Assembly (NCBI GenBank): GCA_037833965.1 | Contig: AP031356.1 | Location: forward strand, 14,592,501-14,656,500 | Direction: 5' to 3' | Source of the DNA: Marchantia polymorpha subsp. ruderalis | Taxonomy: Eukaryota > Streptophyta > Marchantiopsida > Marchantiales > Marchantiaceae | DNA: 64,000 nucleotides | Notes under the pieces: model-generated | What the model was told of the DNA's origin: nothing | What the model saw: the letters and a program-made list of their open reading frames with translations, nothing else | The model's database searches: none | Shown: piece by piece, positions 19,465 to 31,624 of the stretch | Position numbering within the stretch: the stretch's first letter is position 1 | Layout: each line of letters starts with the position of its first letter | Made by a program: the position numbers and the translations under genes

Positions 19465-20439
19465 TCACATGTGGTATTTCTTCAACCGCCACCCGTTCAC
19501 TCGGGTGCCTAACAAATCGCCGGCCAGGTCCGCAAGTTGGATGGATCCATTCGGGAAAACTTCGACAACCCTGTAAGGACCCATCCACCTTAGGTGCAGT
19601 TTGCCTGGGAATCTGGCATGCCTGCTGTCGTAGAGCAATGCCAAATCACCCGCCTGCAGGAGTACCGGTTTGATCTTTTTATCGTATCTCTCCTTTCGAC
19701 GGAGCTGGATTTTCCTGGTGCGATCTTCGGCGTCTCTTCTCCTCTCATCCAGCAGCGTGACCTCCTGTAACCTGTAGAGCTGACTCTCCTCTGCGCCCAT
19801 CCTCTGCAAATCCAACGTTCGTTGGGTGGGTACTTCAAATTTGATCGGGAGGATCGGGTGTTGCCCATACACCAGAAAGTATGGTGTCTGTTTGGTCGTG
19901 ATCTTCTCAGCTGTGCGGTACGCCCATAGAGCGGCTGCTAGCTTCGTATCCCAGTCGTGAGCGTGATTCACCGTGACCTTGAGTAGTATTTTACACAGCA
20001 GACCATTGGACTTCTCCGTCAGTCCATTTGCCTTGGGATTGTATGGAGTAGTCTTCCGGTGCTTGATGTGGAAATACCGTGTCAGATCTTCGATGATCTG
20101 ATTCAGAAAATGCGTGCCCCGGTCGCTGACTAGCTCTAAGGGACATCCGTAGCGTGTGATGATCGACTCAAACAAGAATGCTGCCACTGTGGCAGCATCA
20201 TCCCTTCTGGTGGCCCTGGCCTCTACCATTTTGGTGGCATAGTCCGTTGCTACCAGAATGTAGCGCCTTCGTGTACTTCTAGTCACTGGTTGTATCGGCC
20301 CTACAAAGTCAATACCCCACTTTTCGAAAGGTGCTAGAGGCATGATGGGAGTCAGGGGCCAGCGTGTTGTAGGCGTCGGTCTCCCCGTCCTCTGGCAACT
20401 GTCGCACTTGCGGATGTAATCGAGAACATCCTTAAACAT
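19465..20439 (-). pseudogene. Integrase part of element B pol, severed
   Basis: This encodes the C-terminal part of pol, starting just after the YWWPTMF motif of the integrase zinc-binding domain. It includes the RKCDSCQ cysteine pair, the catalytic DDE core (GIDFVGP, SDRGTHFLN, NGLTEKSNG) and the C-terminal domain ending NGWRLKKYHM. There is no chromodomain. The stop is at 19465. It is separated from the RT-RNase H part at 25824-27694 by a solo LTR, and the frame would be continuous without that insertion. It is inactive in its present state. Confidence 0.92.
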
Positions 20440-21677
20440 TGTGGTACCCCACTTTTGGCAATTTTGAGGAAATTAAAACATTTTTGGAAAACTGTACCCT
20501 GGCAGCATTGTAAATAGCCCTCGGTACATCAAAACAGAGTGAATCCGGAAGATCGCGGGGATTCTCGAGGGATCTCGTAGAATCTGGGATTTGGGGTGCC
20601 GCAGTAAGGACAGGCACCACCCTCCCTGCGAGCTCCGCAGTTATGATCTCTACGGCGCAAGGCGCAAAACCCGCCTTCGGAGGTTGCGTCCGCGGCTGTA
20701 GGGAAACCCCCGTAAGTAGGTCAACCCTCGGGCGCCTTGACCAAGTTAGGGTCCCGTTGGAAAGAGCTCGACGCGCTGATTCCAACGAGCCCAAGAACGC
20801 TTGGAACGGACGAGGACTTAGGGAGTTATCGCTACTGGAAGAAACGGAGGCGGTTGTCTACGGCGGAAGGAGTTCGCCACCGGCGCGAATTCCGCCTACG
20901 CTGAAGGGGGATTCAAGTTTTGTCCTATGCGCGGGCAAAGGCGTTCGCCTGTGCACAGGCGAAGTAGGGTTAGGGAAGGCGCGAAGTCCGCCTACGCACA
21001 GGCGTACGCCTGTGCACAGGCACTTCGGCGTCGGCGGAAAATCCGCCTTGGGCCCTAGAAATGCGTCTTGTGAGGTAGAAAGTGTACGACGCCTTCCGCG
21101 CCAGCGCGGCGCCACGTACGGCCGCCAGAGTAATCCCATCGGTACGGACCGTGCGGACGGCACGGGTGGATGCGCTCTTGGACGGACGGAGTTGCGGCGG
21201 CGGAAGCGCCGACGGAGAGACAAGGAACGGACAGACTGGACGGAGACGGCTGACCACGGTCAACGCCTTCCGCGCCAGCGCAGCGCCGCGGACGGAATTC
21301 GCCTGCGCACAGGCGAACGCCTGTGCACAGGAGGATGTTCAAGTTCAGCGCCGGCGGAGAATCCGCCGAGGCCCCTGCCTGCGCACAGGCAGGAGTTGAA
21401 TTTTTGTCCGACATGCGGACACACGCGTCAAGGCAGAAGGAGATTGGCCGAGGGGCGGTACGAACAAGTGTACCGCGCAAGGCGGAAAACTCGCCTTCGG
21501 CGCTACGCCCCCATGTCCACAGGGTGACACGCTCGCGGAGTTCAAATCCGCCAATTCGAGCGTGAGAGTTTAATCGACGACGGCGGAGCGTGAAGCCGCG
21601 CGTGAGAGCGAAGACCGTTCCAGCGTACAGCCGGCGCGGCCATCAAGTGAGACGTTCTTCACGACCAAGAGCCGACC

Positions 21678-24600
21678 ATGACCTTCGACCGGGCGGCGGA
21701 GAACGTCCCATTCTTGAATTCGCGATTCCAATCTCTTGTGCGCGCTGCGCGCATCCATCTGCTGGCTGCGGACCATTCTCGACGTCGTCACACAGGAGAT
21801 TTCTTGTTGATTGAGGGAGAAGTGAGTGCGCGTGATTTGGAATTGAGAGCGATTAGAGTTTGCCGAGAGAGAAAGAAACGCGGACAGTGCGGAAGCAGAA
21901 TGAGCGGGCGAGCGAACCCCAGGAACGCAATGACGAGACCGAGCAGATTGCGGATGGTGCCACTTCGCCTGCCGCAGAACGGGCTGCGCGCTTTCGAAGA
22001 GCGCTTAATAGCAAGAAAGCTCGATTTCTTGCTATGGGGATGGAATTACATCTGCGCGAATATGGTGCGCGAGTGGCTAGAGCCACAGGGACCACCCTCG
22101 CGCGGATTGCGTCCGCATGTCGACCGGTGGACAGTCCAAGATTGGGCGCAGGCGTTGGGAAGATGTGCTGGCATGCCAGGACATCTCCTTTTCGACAGCG
22201 AGAGCATCAAGGTGACCAAGCAAGAAGAGGCGCAATTTGTGGAGCTGTTCAAGACCGGGAGGTCTACCAAGAATGGGTACAGGACCCGTGATTACAAAGA
22301 TCGATTTCGCCGGACTTTGTCCGCGGCGCTGATGCAATTACTGCAGCCGCACCGCGCCTGCTACATCACATTGTGGCAGGTCTCTTTTGTGGAGTGCGTC
22401 ATCGAGGGAACTCCCATTCACTGGGCGAGCATCCTGCACAGGGTGATGCGACAGCACGCGTTTGAGGAGAAGGGGGGAACTCTAAACCATCTTTCTCCTT
22501 TCCTCATCAATTTTTATCGACAGCGGAATTGTTTGACAGCGGCGGAGCTTGAACATTTTCCGCCATTGTCCATCGACCATCCCGGGAAGTATGTGCGGGA
22601 GAACGAGGTCGACACTGATGCGGAGGAGTCACCGACTTCTACCCCATCAAGACGGAGGGATGAAGGGAGACACACTCCTGCAGCGCGAGTGCCGCGGAAG
22701 CGGCGATGGAGGGAAGAGTCCGAAGAGGAGCAGCATCAAGAACCCTCTGCTCCCATTCGACCGCGGCCGCTGTGCGAGCCATACAGCCGGCCGAAGCAGA
22801 AGGCACGCAGACTGGTGTTACCAGCTGACAGTGCAGACACGGCGACGATTGCGACGGAGATAGGAAGTGCGTCGCCAGAGAGGCGAGAGGAAGCGCGGAC
22901 GACCGCAGGAGCTGCGGGCCACGCTGCAACCTCGTCGGGAGAGAGGCCGCCTACGGGCCAAGGGCCTCCGGAGTTACCACGTGCGATGCGGACAGAGGTT
23001 CCGTTTGCGCACAGGCGAACCTCCGCGGACGGACGAGCCTCCGCGGACCGGCGAACACAAGTGGACGTGGATCTACGCTTACGCGTGGGAAGGAGCAGTC
23101 CGCCTGTGCACAGGCGCTCGCCTGTGCACAGGTCGCCTGTGCACAGAACACCTCCGCACGTGCCGCCTGTGCACAGGCAAGAATCGCCCCCGTTCCAACG
23201 TAGGAAGGGGAAGGAGCCGGCGGAAGAACCGCTTACGAGACACCGGCCCTCGGGGCCAGACCCACCGGCGCACCACGCGCCGCAATTTGCGCCTTCGGCG
23301 CCAGGGCCTTCGAGCAGAGGAGATACGAGCAGAGAGCGTGCGGAGGCCGCACCATCGGCGGGAAGTCCGCCGATAGATGCGCCTTCGGCGGTAGGGCCTA
23401 TAGGCCAAGGAACATCGGGCGTGCGGCCCCCGGCCATGTCGCCTTCGGCGATAGATGTCCGCGACACTACGTCCGCGACGGACAAGGCGCCGGCAAATGC
23501 GCCTGCGCACGGGCCGGGCACAGCCCCCACGGACCGATCGAGGGAGCAGCAGACGGAGGAGCGGAGTGACTGTCAGCGGGATGAAATCTCGATACGCGAT
23601 GCGCAATCCAACCCCGCGTTGCCACCCTCCGCTCAATCGCCTTCGGCGACGGACGACGGCGACAGAGAGAATGCGGGAGGCAATCAACAAGTAAGCGACG
23701 GGGATGCCGCGCGGGTACATTCGCCTTCCGCCTTAGACATTTTGGCGACGAGCAGCGAGGCTGCAGCCGTGCCTTCGCAGGCAGCGCACGTCGAGGACGT
23801 GCAGCCCCACTCGGGGCAGTCGCCGACGCAATCAATGGCGACTGAAATTCTCCACTCGGATGATGACGACGGAGGCTCCACGGAAGAAATGTCAGGAGCA
23901 GAAGACACCGAGGAGGAGGAGGAGGAGATTGTTGGAGCGCCTGCGGCGGCGCTCTCTGAGCAGGTGATTCCGTTGCTGCGGTACTTGGATCGCAAGGTCG
24001 ATAAATACGCCGACCCACTCCAGCCGGGATCTTACATCGAGTTAGTGCGCAGGCGGACTCGCACTAAAGTCCACACCAGCAAGCTATTAGCTAGAGTGGA
24101 CCAGGAGTTGAGGGACTTGAAGGAGAAGCATGAGTGCTTGTGGGGACAGTACAAGCTTAATCAGAAATTCTACAAGCACTCCGAGAAGATGAAGGATGAG
24201 AAACTGGGCGAGCTCACCAAGGAGCAGGTGAAGGTCAAGGAAGCACTCAATTCTGAGCAGGCCCAGAATCGGATTTTGTCAGAGGAGCTCGTGCGACAGA
24301 CGCGGTTGTTGGAACAATGTCAGCTCGCACGGCAGGCGGATGAAGAATTAATCCGCAGTTTGCAGTCAGAGTGTGGCGAATTGAGAGCGCAACGTGCTGA
24401 AGCCGAATCGCAATTAGTGTCGATTGAAGAGGATCGCAGGAAGGAGGCGGATCGCACGAAGGTGGAGACGGCGAGGCGAGTCGCCCACTGTCTCAAGGGC
24501 TACGCCCACTGGGAAGTGAAGGCGCAGGAGAAACTCACACTGCGTGAGTTTGAATTGCGCGCAGCCGGGTTGTTGTCAGGCGACAGTAGGAGTCGGCGGA

Positions 24601-24815
24601 AGGTAGCGAAGAAGCTCGAGGCCTTCCTGTCGAAGGCACAGGATACCATGTCCGCCCTCGAGGGGGAGGTGTCCGCGGCGTTGCAGCGGTTGGGGCTGCG
24701 CAGTCGAGCGGAAGAGTGGCAGGGTAGGGAGTTAGTGCGCGGCAGTCGGCCGCGCAGGAGACGTAGTACAGGTTCCGCGGAGTGTAGTGTAGCGTGGTTC
24801 CGTGCAGGCGTGTAG
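21678..24815 (+). CDS. LTR-encoded ORF in a solo LTR (1045 aa)
   Basis: An uninterrupted ORF with the same start context and architecture as the other LTR ORF copies. The globular block includes FEERLIARKLDFLLWGWNYI, HPGKYVRENEVDTDAEE follows it, then the proline-rich region, the acidic run and the coiled coil. Because its host element has recombined to a solo LTR, no gag-pol remains beside it, and any expression would have to start from a promoter in the 1.2 kb of U3 upstream (20440-21677) or in surrounding DNA. I saw no convincing TATA box there. Function unknown. Confidence 0.75.
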   Translation: MTFDRAAENVPFLNSRFQSLVRAARIHLLAADHSRRRHTGDFLLIEGEVSARDLELRAIRVCRERKKRGQCGSRMSGRANPRNAMTRPSRLRMVPLRLPQNGLRAFEERLIARKLDFLLWGWNYICANMVREWLEPQGPPSRGLRPHVDRWTVQDWAQALGRCAGMPGHLLFDSESIKVTKQEEAQFVELFKTGRSTKNGYRTRDYKDRFRRTLSAALMQLLQPHRACYITLWQVSFVECVIEGTPIHWASILHRVMRQHAFEEKGGTLNHLSPFLINFYRQRNCLTAAELEHFPPLSIDHPGKYVRENEVDTDAEESPTSTPSRRRDEGRHTPAARVPRKRRWREESEEEQHQEPSAPIRPRPLCEPYSRPKQKARRLVLPADSADTATIATEIGSASPERREEARTTAGAAGHAATSSGERPPTGQGPPELPRAMRTEVPFAHRRTSADGRASADRRTQVDVDLRLRVGRSSPPVHRRSPVHRSPVHRTPPHVPPVHRQESPPFQRRKGKEPAEEPLTRHRPSGPDPPAHHAPQFAPSAPGPSSRGDTSRERAEAAPSAGSPPIDAPSAVGPIGQGTSGVRPPAMSPSAIDVRDTTSATDKAPANAPAHGPGTAPTDRSREQQTEERSDCQRDEISIRDAQSNPALPPSAQSPSATDDGDRENAGGNQQVSDGDAARVHSPSALDILATSSEAAAVPSQAAHVEDVQPHSGQSPTQSMATEILHSDDDDGGSTEEMSGAEDTEEEEEEIVGAPAAALSEQVIPLLRYLDRKVDKYADPLQPGSYIELVRRRTRTKVHTSKLLARVDQELRDLKEKHECLWGQYKLNQKFYKHSEKMKDEKLGELTKEQVKVKEALNSEQAQNRILSEELVRQTRLLEQCQLARQADEELIRSLQSECGELRAQRAEAESQLVSIEEDRRKEADRTKVETARRVAHCLKGYAHWEVKAQEKLTLREFELRAAGLLSGDSRSRRKVAKKLEAFLSKAQDTMSALEGEVSAALQRLGLRSRAEEWQGRELVRGSRPRRRRSTGSAECSVAWFRAGV

Positions 24816-24851
24816 CGTAGTACAGTGTAGTGCTAGGTAGGACTTAGAAGG

Positions 24852-24880
24852 TATAAAATAGTTCCAGGCGCCTTGCCTGG
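24852..24880 (+). promoter_or_regulatory. LTR core promoter: TATA box and hairpin
   Basis: TATAAAATA, then the stem CCAGGC/GCCTGG with loop GCCTT. The stem bases equal those of the other subfamily 1 LTRs while the loop differs. Confidence 0.6.
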
Positions 24881-25823
24881 GGTTCTTTCCCGTCAGAAGT
24901 GCAGATCAGGAACCCATTTCCTTTGCGTGTTTGTGTCCTTGAGTTCTGTCACCACGCACGAGGAGTTACAACTTAGCGTTCCGCATTTTGTAGCTGAAGG
25001 CCTTCGGCCGAATGTTCAGAGCTAGTCCATTGGTTAGAGACTTGAGTAGTTCGGATCTGCACCTGCGGGTGACTGCCGATGCTCAGAGCCAGTGACTAGT
25101 TAGATACTTGAACAGTTTCGCCCCTACACCTTCGAGTGTTCCTTTCTGATTGTACTCCCTTGGGATTTTTCCCCTGAATGCCAAAGTGAAGTTTTGCTAC
25201 TTCGTGTAAGCCTTGGTTGTAAATTCAGGTTACGCTGCAGCAGGTGCTTTGAGGGTAACCCCTGTAGTATTTCTGGGAATGACAAGTGCCTGAGAATTCA
25301 AACTCTTCAATAGACTGTTGTTGTGTTACTGGAATGTTTCACAGTGAGTCCTTCAGTGCGGACCTGTGTTCTCCGCGCGTTTTGTGAGTTGAGAGTGTTG
25401 TTCACCGCGTAGGAGTGACTTCGATCCGAAGTAGGCAGTCCAAACCGGGTTTCCTACACTAGCAGCAAGCTAGTGGAAGTGTTGTAAAAGCCGGAGTTGG
25501 AAGTCACTGCCCGCAGCTTTGCCGAGTGTGCTCGCAAGAGACTTTCCCCCTGAAATCTTGAAGTAGAGGTCCTAACGGATCTCTGGGTTGTATTTCTGTA
25601 GTTTCAGGTGTGTGTGTGTGTGTGTTACGCTGCACTGTGCGACCTCCGAGTGCGCTCCGAGTGGACACTTGCAGTATTTCTGGGAGTGACAGTCGCCTGA
25701 GAATTCAAACTCCTCAATAGTCTGTTAAAACGTGACACTTTGTACCCTGTGTGTTCCTCTGTCCCTGTGGGTTCGACCTTTCTACCACTATATTGCAGTT
25801 TTAGCCTTTAGTGGGTTATTACA

Positions 25824-27694
25824 AACATGGTCGGCCACCAATACCCCGCATTTAGGATCTTTGTGACCGTGTTCCTGGTGGCATAGTGTCCACCCGCCTC
25901 CTCTGTATGCATCGCACTCACTATTCTTGGTACCTCTGATTCCTCCAGGCATCTGCATAAGCGCTCATCTGCCATCTTCTTGAACAACACCCCCTGCTGG
26001 AGTTGGTACGGACCTGCCTTATGAATAAAGACTGTTCGCTGTTCCAAATCCATGCCTTCGGGACACTGGAGGGTTAGCAGATATCGATACAGGTCGGCAT
26101 AGCGGGACTCATGTCCTGCAGACAACTGAAATAACTCTTCATCTGGAAAATCGTCCACCAATTCCTCCTCTGTCGGCTGTGTCCATAATCGGGACAAGTA
26201 ATCCGCATTTTCGTGGTGCACCCCTTTCCTGGTCTGGACTGTGTAGGTGAACTCTTGTAGTAACAACACCCACCTGGCGATCCGACCGGATAGGTCGGCT
26301 TTCTTGACTAGGTGTTGCAATGCGTAGTGGTCCACATGGAACACAAACTCGTAGCAGATTAGGTAGTGACGGAACTTTTTACAGGAGTACACCATCCCCA
26401 ACGCTTCTCTCTCCGTCGTGGTGTACTTCCGCTCTGCTAGAGACAGCTGTCGGCTCGCGAAGTAGATCGGGTAGTCCTTTTTGTTGTCATCCTTTTGACT
26501 CAGTACTACACCGATGGCGAATGCCGAGGTGTCAACGTAAACATGGAATGGTCGATTCCAGTCTGGACTCCTTAGTACGGGAGCAGTCGTGAGTTTTGCT
26601 TTCAGAGCCTCAAATGCTGACTGCTGGTTCGCACCCCAAGCATAAGGCTCGTCCTTCTTCAACAACTTGGTCAGGTCCGCCGCCAGTATTGCATACATGT
26701 GTATGAATCTTCGGTAGTAGCCCACATGACCCAGGAATGCTCGCAGCTCTCTTAGATTCGTGGGTGGCTCAAGCTCGAGTATAACCTTGACCTTCTCAAT
26801 GTCCACCGCAATGCCGTCTGCCGAGACCCGATGACCCAACAAGATCCCACTAGTCATGAAGAAAAAGCACTTCTCGGGATGCAGTGATAAACTGCTCTCT
26901 CTACATTTATCGAAGGTCTGCTTCAAGTGACTTAAGTGTTCAGACCGCTTCCCAAAGACACAGAAGTCATCTATGAATATTTCCAGGAACTTCCTCAGTT
27001 GTTCCTGAAAGATATTGGTCATCATCCGTTGAAAGGTGGCAGGCGCGTTGCACAGACCGAAGGGCATCTTGTGGTAAGCGTAAGTTCCCCAGTCGGTTGT
27101 GAACGTAGTTTTATCCTTGTCCTGTTCACGGATAGACACCTGATTGTAACCTGAGAACCCATCCAGGAAGCTATAACATTCATGTCCTGCGACATGGTCT
27201 AGAATGGCATCCGTGAATGGTAACGGGTGATGATCCTTGCGTGTTGCTGCATTCAACTTCCGGAAATCCTGACACACTCGTATCTTACCCGTCAACTTCT
27301 TGGGTACGATAACAATCGGCGACACCCACTCGCTGCTGAGCACAGGGTAAATAATACCAGCGCTCAAGTACTTATCTATCTCCTCTTTAACTAGCAAGGA
27401 GTATTTTGGGTTGAGGCGATACTGGCGCTGTCGTATGGGTACTGAGTCGTCCAGTAAATCGATACGGTGTTCCCCATACCGTGCAGGTATCCCCTTCATG
27501 TCTTCGATCTTCCAGGCGAAGACGTCGACATAATGGCTAAGGAATGCCTGTACTTTCCTTAGCTCGTCTCCTCTCACTGCGCTTGATACCTTCAAGCGCT
27601 TGCCGGGACTGAGTTGTACTTCGTGACAGTCACTAGGGTCGACAATGCCCTCGGTGTGACTCGTCTCACTCCTTCCCAGTCCCACAGTTAATTG
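25824..27694 (-). pseudogene. RT-RNase H part of element B pol, severed
   Basis: This continues in frame from the UAG at 27695-27697. Seen on the minus strand: reverse transcriptase with RVCQDFRKLNAATRKDHHPLPF-type palm motifs and a FIDDF catalytic box (the Ty3/gypsy Y/F-x-DD form), then RNase H (FHVYVDTSAFAIGVVLSQ, ASRQLSLAERKY) and the start of the integrase zinc domain (HTEEAGGHYATRN). It ends at the AACAT duplication, where the solo LTR begins. The initiator position used by ORF callers is a GTG, which fits expression by readthrough and not by internal initiation. Confidence 0.92.
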
Positions 27695-27700
27695 CTATTC
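27689..27700 (-). promoter_or_regulatory. Gag-pro/pol UAG readthrough context, element B
   Basis: On the minus strand the codons are GAA UAG CAA UUA. The pol frame is the same as the gag-pro frame. UAG-CAA-UUA fits the CAR-YYA consensus that drives stop suppression in tobamoviruses. It is identical in element C. Confidence 0.75.
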
Positions 27701-30525
27701 GTCTTCCGGCTGAATAGCTTCCGGCTCTTCTTCTTCTCCCACCGAACAGCAGGCAACGAATCCCACGAAGTAATCGGATTCGGTACCACTGGAATCCGAT
27801 CGCGCGGTCGACTCACTGTCCTCGCCCAATGTGTAACCTGCACTTGTCGATGGGGTCTCTCCTTCGTGCCTGACCCTATTCCAGGGCACCGTAATGGTTT
27901 TGGTCGGTTCCGAAGGATGAGGAAACTTAAGGCGATGTCTTCGCCAATCACATCTGACTTGTGCGCCATATAGCCATGGTCGCCCGAGCAGAACGTCATA
28001 GCCCTGCTTCATCATCGGCTGAAGGATGATATACGTCAACCGAAAGTCCGCACCCTCGATGATTGTCTTGACATTGCGCAGCATACCTGCAGGCATTCTC
28101 CCGTCTGATCCGCTAATCTCAACACACGCTTCGAGGGTTCGTATTGACTGAACCCCAAGGCCCTCGCTGTATCCTCCGTCATTATGTTGACTATTGATCC
28201 AGAGTCGATTGGCACTCTGCGTACACAGCACCCTGCGATTTCCACATCGATCTCGGATGGCCCTTGGTCTTCGCTCTCCACTTGATATACTTGAGAGGAT
28301 GTGGATGCGTGCGGCTTCCGCGGATGCCTTAGCGAAAGCATCAACATTCTCCGATACGTCTTATTGTCCTCCAAGAGCTGCTTGAACGTGATGTTCACTT
28401 TTCGACTCCCGAGATCTTCAACCAAGTCATAGTGGCCGCGTTGGGTCGCCGGGGTCGGCGACGCTCTGCGAGGTTCCACGGTGGCTGCCAACTTCGCCTC
28501 AAGGGAGGATGTCAAGTCTGGCCGCGGTGGGTCCTTGTGAGTGCGGATCGCTTCCTTCAACAGGTTGGTTACCTCGTTGCGGATATCCGGAGCATAGTCC
28601 CGTTTCAGTAGGCGCATTGGCTCGTCCTCGACTGCTGTCTGGGGGCGCACTGCTGGTGCCTCTCTCGTAGCCGAAGCCTTCCGAGCAGGTCGCAGGTCGG
28701 ACTTGCTGGATGTCTTCTCCTTTCCTTTTCCCGTCCGGTCGTCGGTTCTCCGTTCGTGCTTGCGAGTGTCACGCTCTTGCTCCTTCGATTTCTTGGAACT
28801 ACGAGTTTCGACCCGTGCGCACATAACCTCTTCAGCCGGCCATTCTTCGTCTTCGCCATCCCCGTCTGAACCTACTTCGACCTGGTTAACTTGGACGTCC
28901 TCCTTGGCAGGAGTGTTCACAAATCGTACCGCTGGCCGAGGGACTGGTGGCTGATCACACTCTGGCGCAGTATGCCCGATCTTCTTGCAATTACTACATG
29001 TCGGAGCATAATCGTTTCGCCTTTTTGGATGGGGACACTGCGGTGAGAAGTGCCCAACTTCCCCGCAATTATAACAAGCTCGCGGTGGCGGTGGGTCAAA
29101 CGTCCCTGGAGGTGCTCTCCGCCTCACGGGTACTGTAGTGGCCCGATCCACCGGAATATATCGTGGGACTTGCATTGCTGAAACTGCAGGAGGGGTAGGA
29201 ACCGACTGGACGGCGTAGGCTGTTTCTTCGCTAGCCTCTCCATAGTACTGAGGGTGCTCTCCATAGTACGGTTGGGCCCACTCTACTGCGTTGACTGGAT
29301 ATGACGGACGGGTGGTAAGGCACTCGGTGTTTGCATGTCCCACCGCCCCGCACGTAGTACACCATAAGTTCGCTCGCACTCTCCCGGGTGATTTTCGGCG
29401 ATCATGCCCGCCTACCACTTGAACCTTGAGATCGGCGAAGTCCTTCACAAGGGTCTCCATCTTCGAGGCTATATCTCCCGGCGCTCTGTCCGCAGTCACT
29501 CGTCGGGTGCCCTTTTTCTTCGCTGACCCATGCTTCTTCCTCTTCTTCTCCTCCTCCGACGATGAGGTTTCCTCTTCTTCGGATGAGGAACGGTTCTCGT
29601 CCGAAGACGATTCCTCCGATGACGGAGTTGCACCTCTACGCCGTCTTCGCCCTCCCTTCGGTTTTCGCTCCTTCGACTCCCGTCTCTCTCTCCCTCTTCG
29701 GTTGAGAGTGGAAGTTTCGAAGGCTTCTGCCGATGCAATCACGTCCTCAATAGTGTCGCACTTGCTGCGTCGGCAAAAAGTCTCCATCTCCCGAGTTAAA
29801 CCGGTCACGTACCAATCCACAGCTTGTTGTACCGAGAAAGGGGACCCTGGTCCTGTTTTCGGTATTCTGTCGAGGAGGTCCAGAAATCTCTCAGTGTAGT
29901 CACGCAGACTCTCCTTCTTCTCTCGCTGCAAATTACGTAACTTTGTTAAAACCCGGCTGTCGTAGCCGAGCTCGCGAAAGCGGCGAAGGAACTTCTCCTT
30001 CAGCTGGGCCCATGTTGTCAACCCAGTCGGATCGATGCTCTCGTGATTATACCAACTCCTCGCTTTCTTCCGCAGAAGGCTTGGAAAGATCCTTAGTCGG
30101 TCGTCGTCTGCGATCTCGCGATTGGCAATAGACACCGACTCGAACAACTTGATGTATGAATCTGCATCGTCGTCATCCCCACTCCCTTTGTACTTCGGGT
30201 AGGAATGTTTAGTAATCGGCTGAGGTAGCCGCACATTGGCTTGTCCGTCCGCCATCGGTGTGTCTGTCGACGGTCTTCGGGCGGTCGGTTCTACTTCACG
30301 AGGCGGGTCCGTGCAAGGAATATCTAGTAGAACTGTAAGCACCAAGTTTGGTTCCGAGTCGCCGGGGGTAGGTTCCCCAAGGAGGTCGGCCGAACTAGGC
30401 TTAGGTACTCTTTTTGGTGTTTTCTTGTTTTGACGCCGTGTCTCTTCCACGGCCTTCTCTGAATCTCGTCGGAACTTGCGGACAGCTCTAGCACTTAGGT
30501 TGCTCCCGCTAGCCCCAGTCGACAT
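27695..30525 (-). pseudogene. gag-pro of element B, frameshifted in protease
   Basis: It starts at ATG 30525 (MSTGASGSNLSARAVRK). It has a retrotransposon gag domain (LLRKKARSWYNHESID ... LKEKFLRRFRELGYDSRVL), a Ser/Glu/Lys-rich tract, three CCHC zinc knuckles (CTTCGAVGHANTEC, CYNCGEVGHFSPQC, CSNCKKIGHTAPEC) and an aspartic protease with active site IDSGS. A one-base loss near 28101, relative to element C, shifts the frame after LADQT. The remainder (LRNVKTII ... LLGRPWLYG ... QPEDE) lies in the next frame to 27695. Gag itself is open, unlike in element C. The frameshift is absent from C, so it is decay and not programmed. Confidence 0.9.
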
Positions 30526-30571
30526 TCACCGAGCATGGCTGCTCGTAAAAACCCCGGTGTTGACGCAACTG

Positions 30572-30589
30572 TCCCCGGCAGCGGCGCCA
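30572..30589 (-). other. Primer-binding site, element B
   Basis: TGGCGCCGCTGCCGGGGA on the minus strand, of the type complementary to the 3' end of plant tRNA-Asp, used by many plant Ty3/gypsy elements. It is 22 bases from the LTR end. The spacer contains AAGAAG and CTTCTT, which can pair. Confidence 0.85.
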
Positions 30590-31579
30590 AAAAGAAGTTG
30601 TCGGCTTCTTATGTAATAACCCACTAAAGGCTAAAACTGCAATATAGTGGTAGAAAGGTCGAACCCACAGGGACAGAGGAACACACAGGGTACAAAGTGT
30701 CACGTTTTAACAGACTATTGAGGAGTTTGAATTCTCAGGCAACTGTCACTCCCAGAAATACTGCAAGTGTCCACTCGGAGCGCACTCGGAGGTCGCACAG
30801 TGCAGCGTAACACACACACACACACACACACACCTGAAACTACAGAAACACAACCCAGAGATCCGTTAGGACCTCTACTCAAGATTTCAGGGGGGAAAGT
30901 CTCTCGCGAGCACACTCGGCAAAGCTGCGGGTAGTGACTTCCAACTCCGGCTTTTACAACGCTTCCACTAGCTTGCTGCTAGTGTAGGAAACCCGGTTTG
31001 GACTGCCTACTTCGGATCGAAGTCACTCATACGCGGTGAACAACACTCTCAACTCACAAAACGCGCAGAGAACACAGGTCCGCACTGAAGGACTCACTGT
31101 GAAACATTCCAGTAACACAACAACAGTCTATTGAAGAGTTTGAATTCTCAGGCACTTGTCATTCCCAGAAATACTACAGGGGTTACCCTCAAGGCACCTG
31201 CTGCAGCGTAACCTGAATTTACAACCAAGGCTTACACGAAGTAGTAAAACTTCACTTTGGCATTCAGGGGAAAAATCCCAAAGAGTACAATCAGAAAGAA
31301 ACACTCGAAGGTGTAGGGGCGAAACTGTTCAAGTATCTAACTAGTCACTGGCTCTGAGCATCGGCAGTCACCCGCAGGTGCAGTTCCGAACTACTCAAGT
31401 CTCTAACCAATGTACTAGCTCTGAACATTCGGCCGAAGGCCTTCAGCTACAAAATGCGGAACGCTAAGTTGTAACTCCTCGTGCGTGGTGACAGAACTCA
31501 AGGACACAAACACGCAAAGGAAATGGGTTCCTGATCTGCACTTCTAATGGGAAAGAACCCCAGGCAAAACGCCTGGAAC

Positions 31580-31588
31580 TATTTTATA
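31580..31588 (-). promoter_or_regulatory. TATA box of element B 5' LTR
   Basis: TATAAAATA followed by a six-pair hairpin (31560-31576). This would drive the element B genomic transcript, starting about 950 bases before the internal region. Confidence 0.65.
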
Positions 31589-31624
31589 CCTTCTAAGTCC
31601 TACCTAACACTACACTGCACTACG

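Larger units (their letters stand above)
20440..25823 (+). mobile_element. Solo LTR, subfamily 1, TSD AACAT
   Basis: A 5384-base solo LTR with a perfect target duplication AACAT (20435-20439 and 25824-25828), inserted in the integrase coding region of element B. It contains an open LTR ORF (21678-24815), TATAAAATA at 24852-24860, a CCAGGC-GCCTT-GCCTGG hairpin at 24864-24880 and a short (GT)n tract near 25606-25626. A solo LTR with a clean duplication implies LTR-LTR recombination of a full element. Confidence 0.95.

Noticed and set aside
28090-28110. Programmed frameshift inside protease in element B
   Set aside because: Element C is continuous at this point, so the one-base loss in B is decay.
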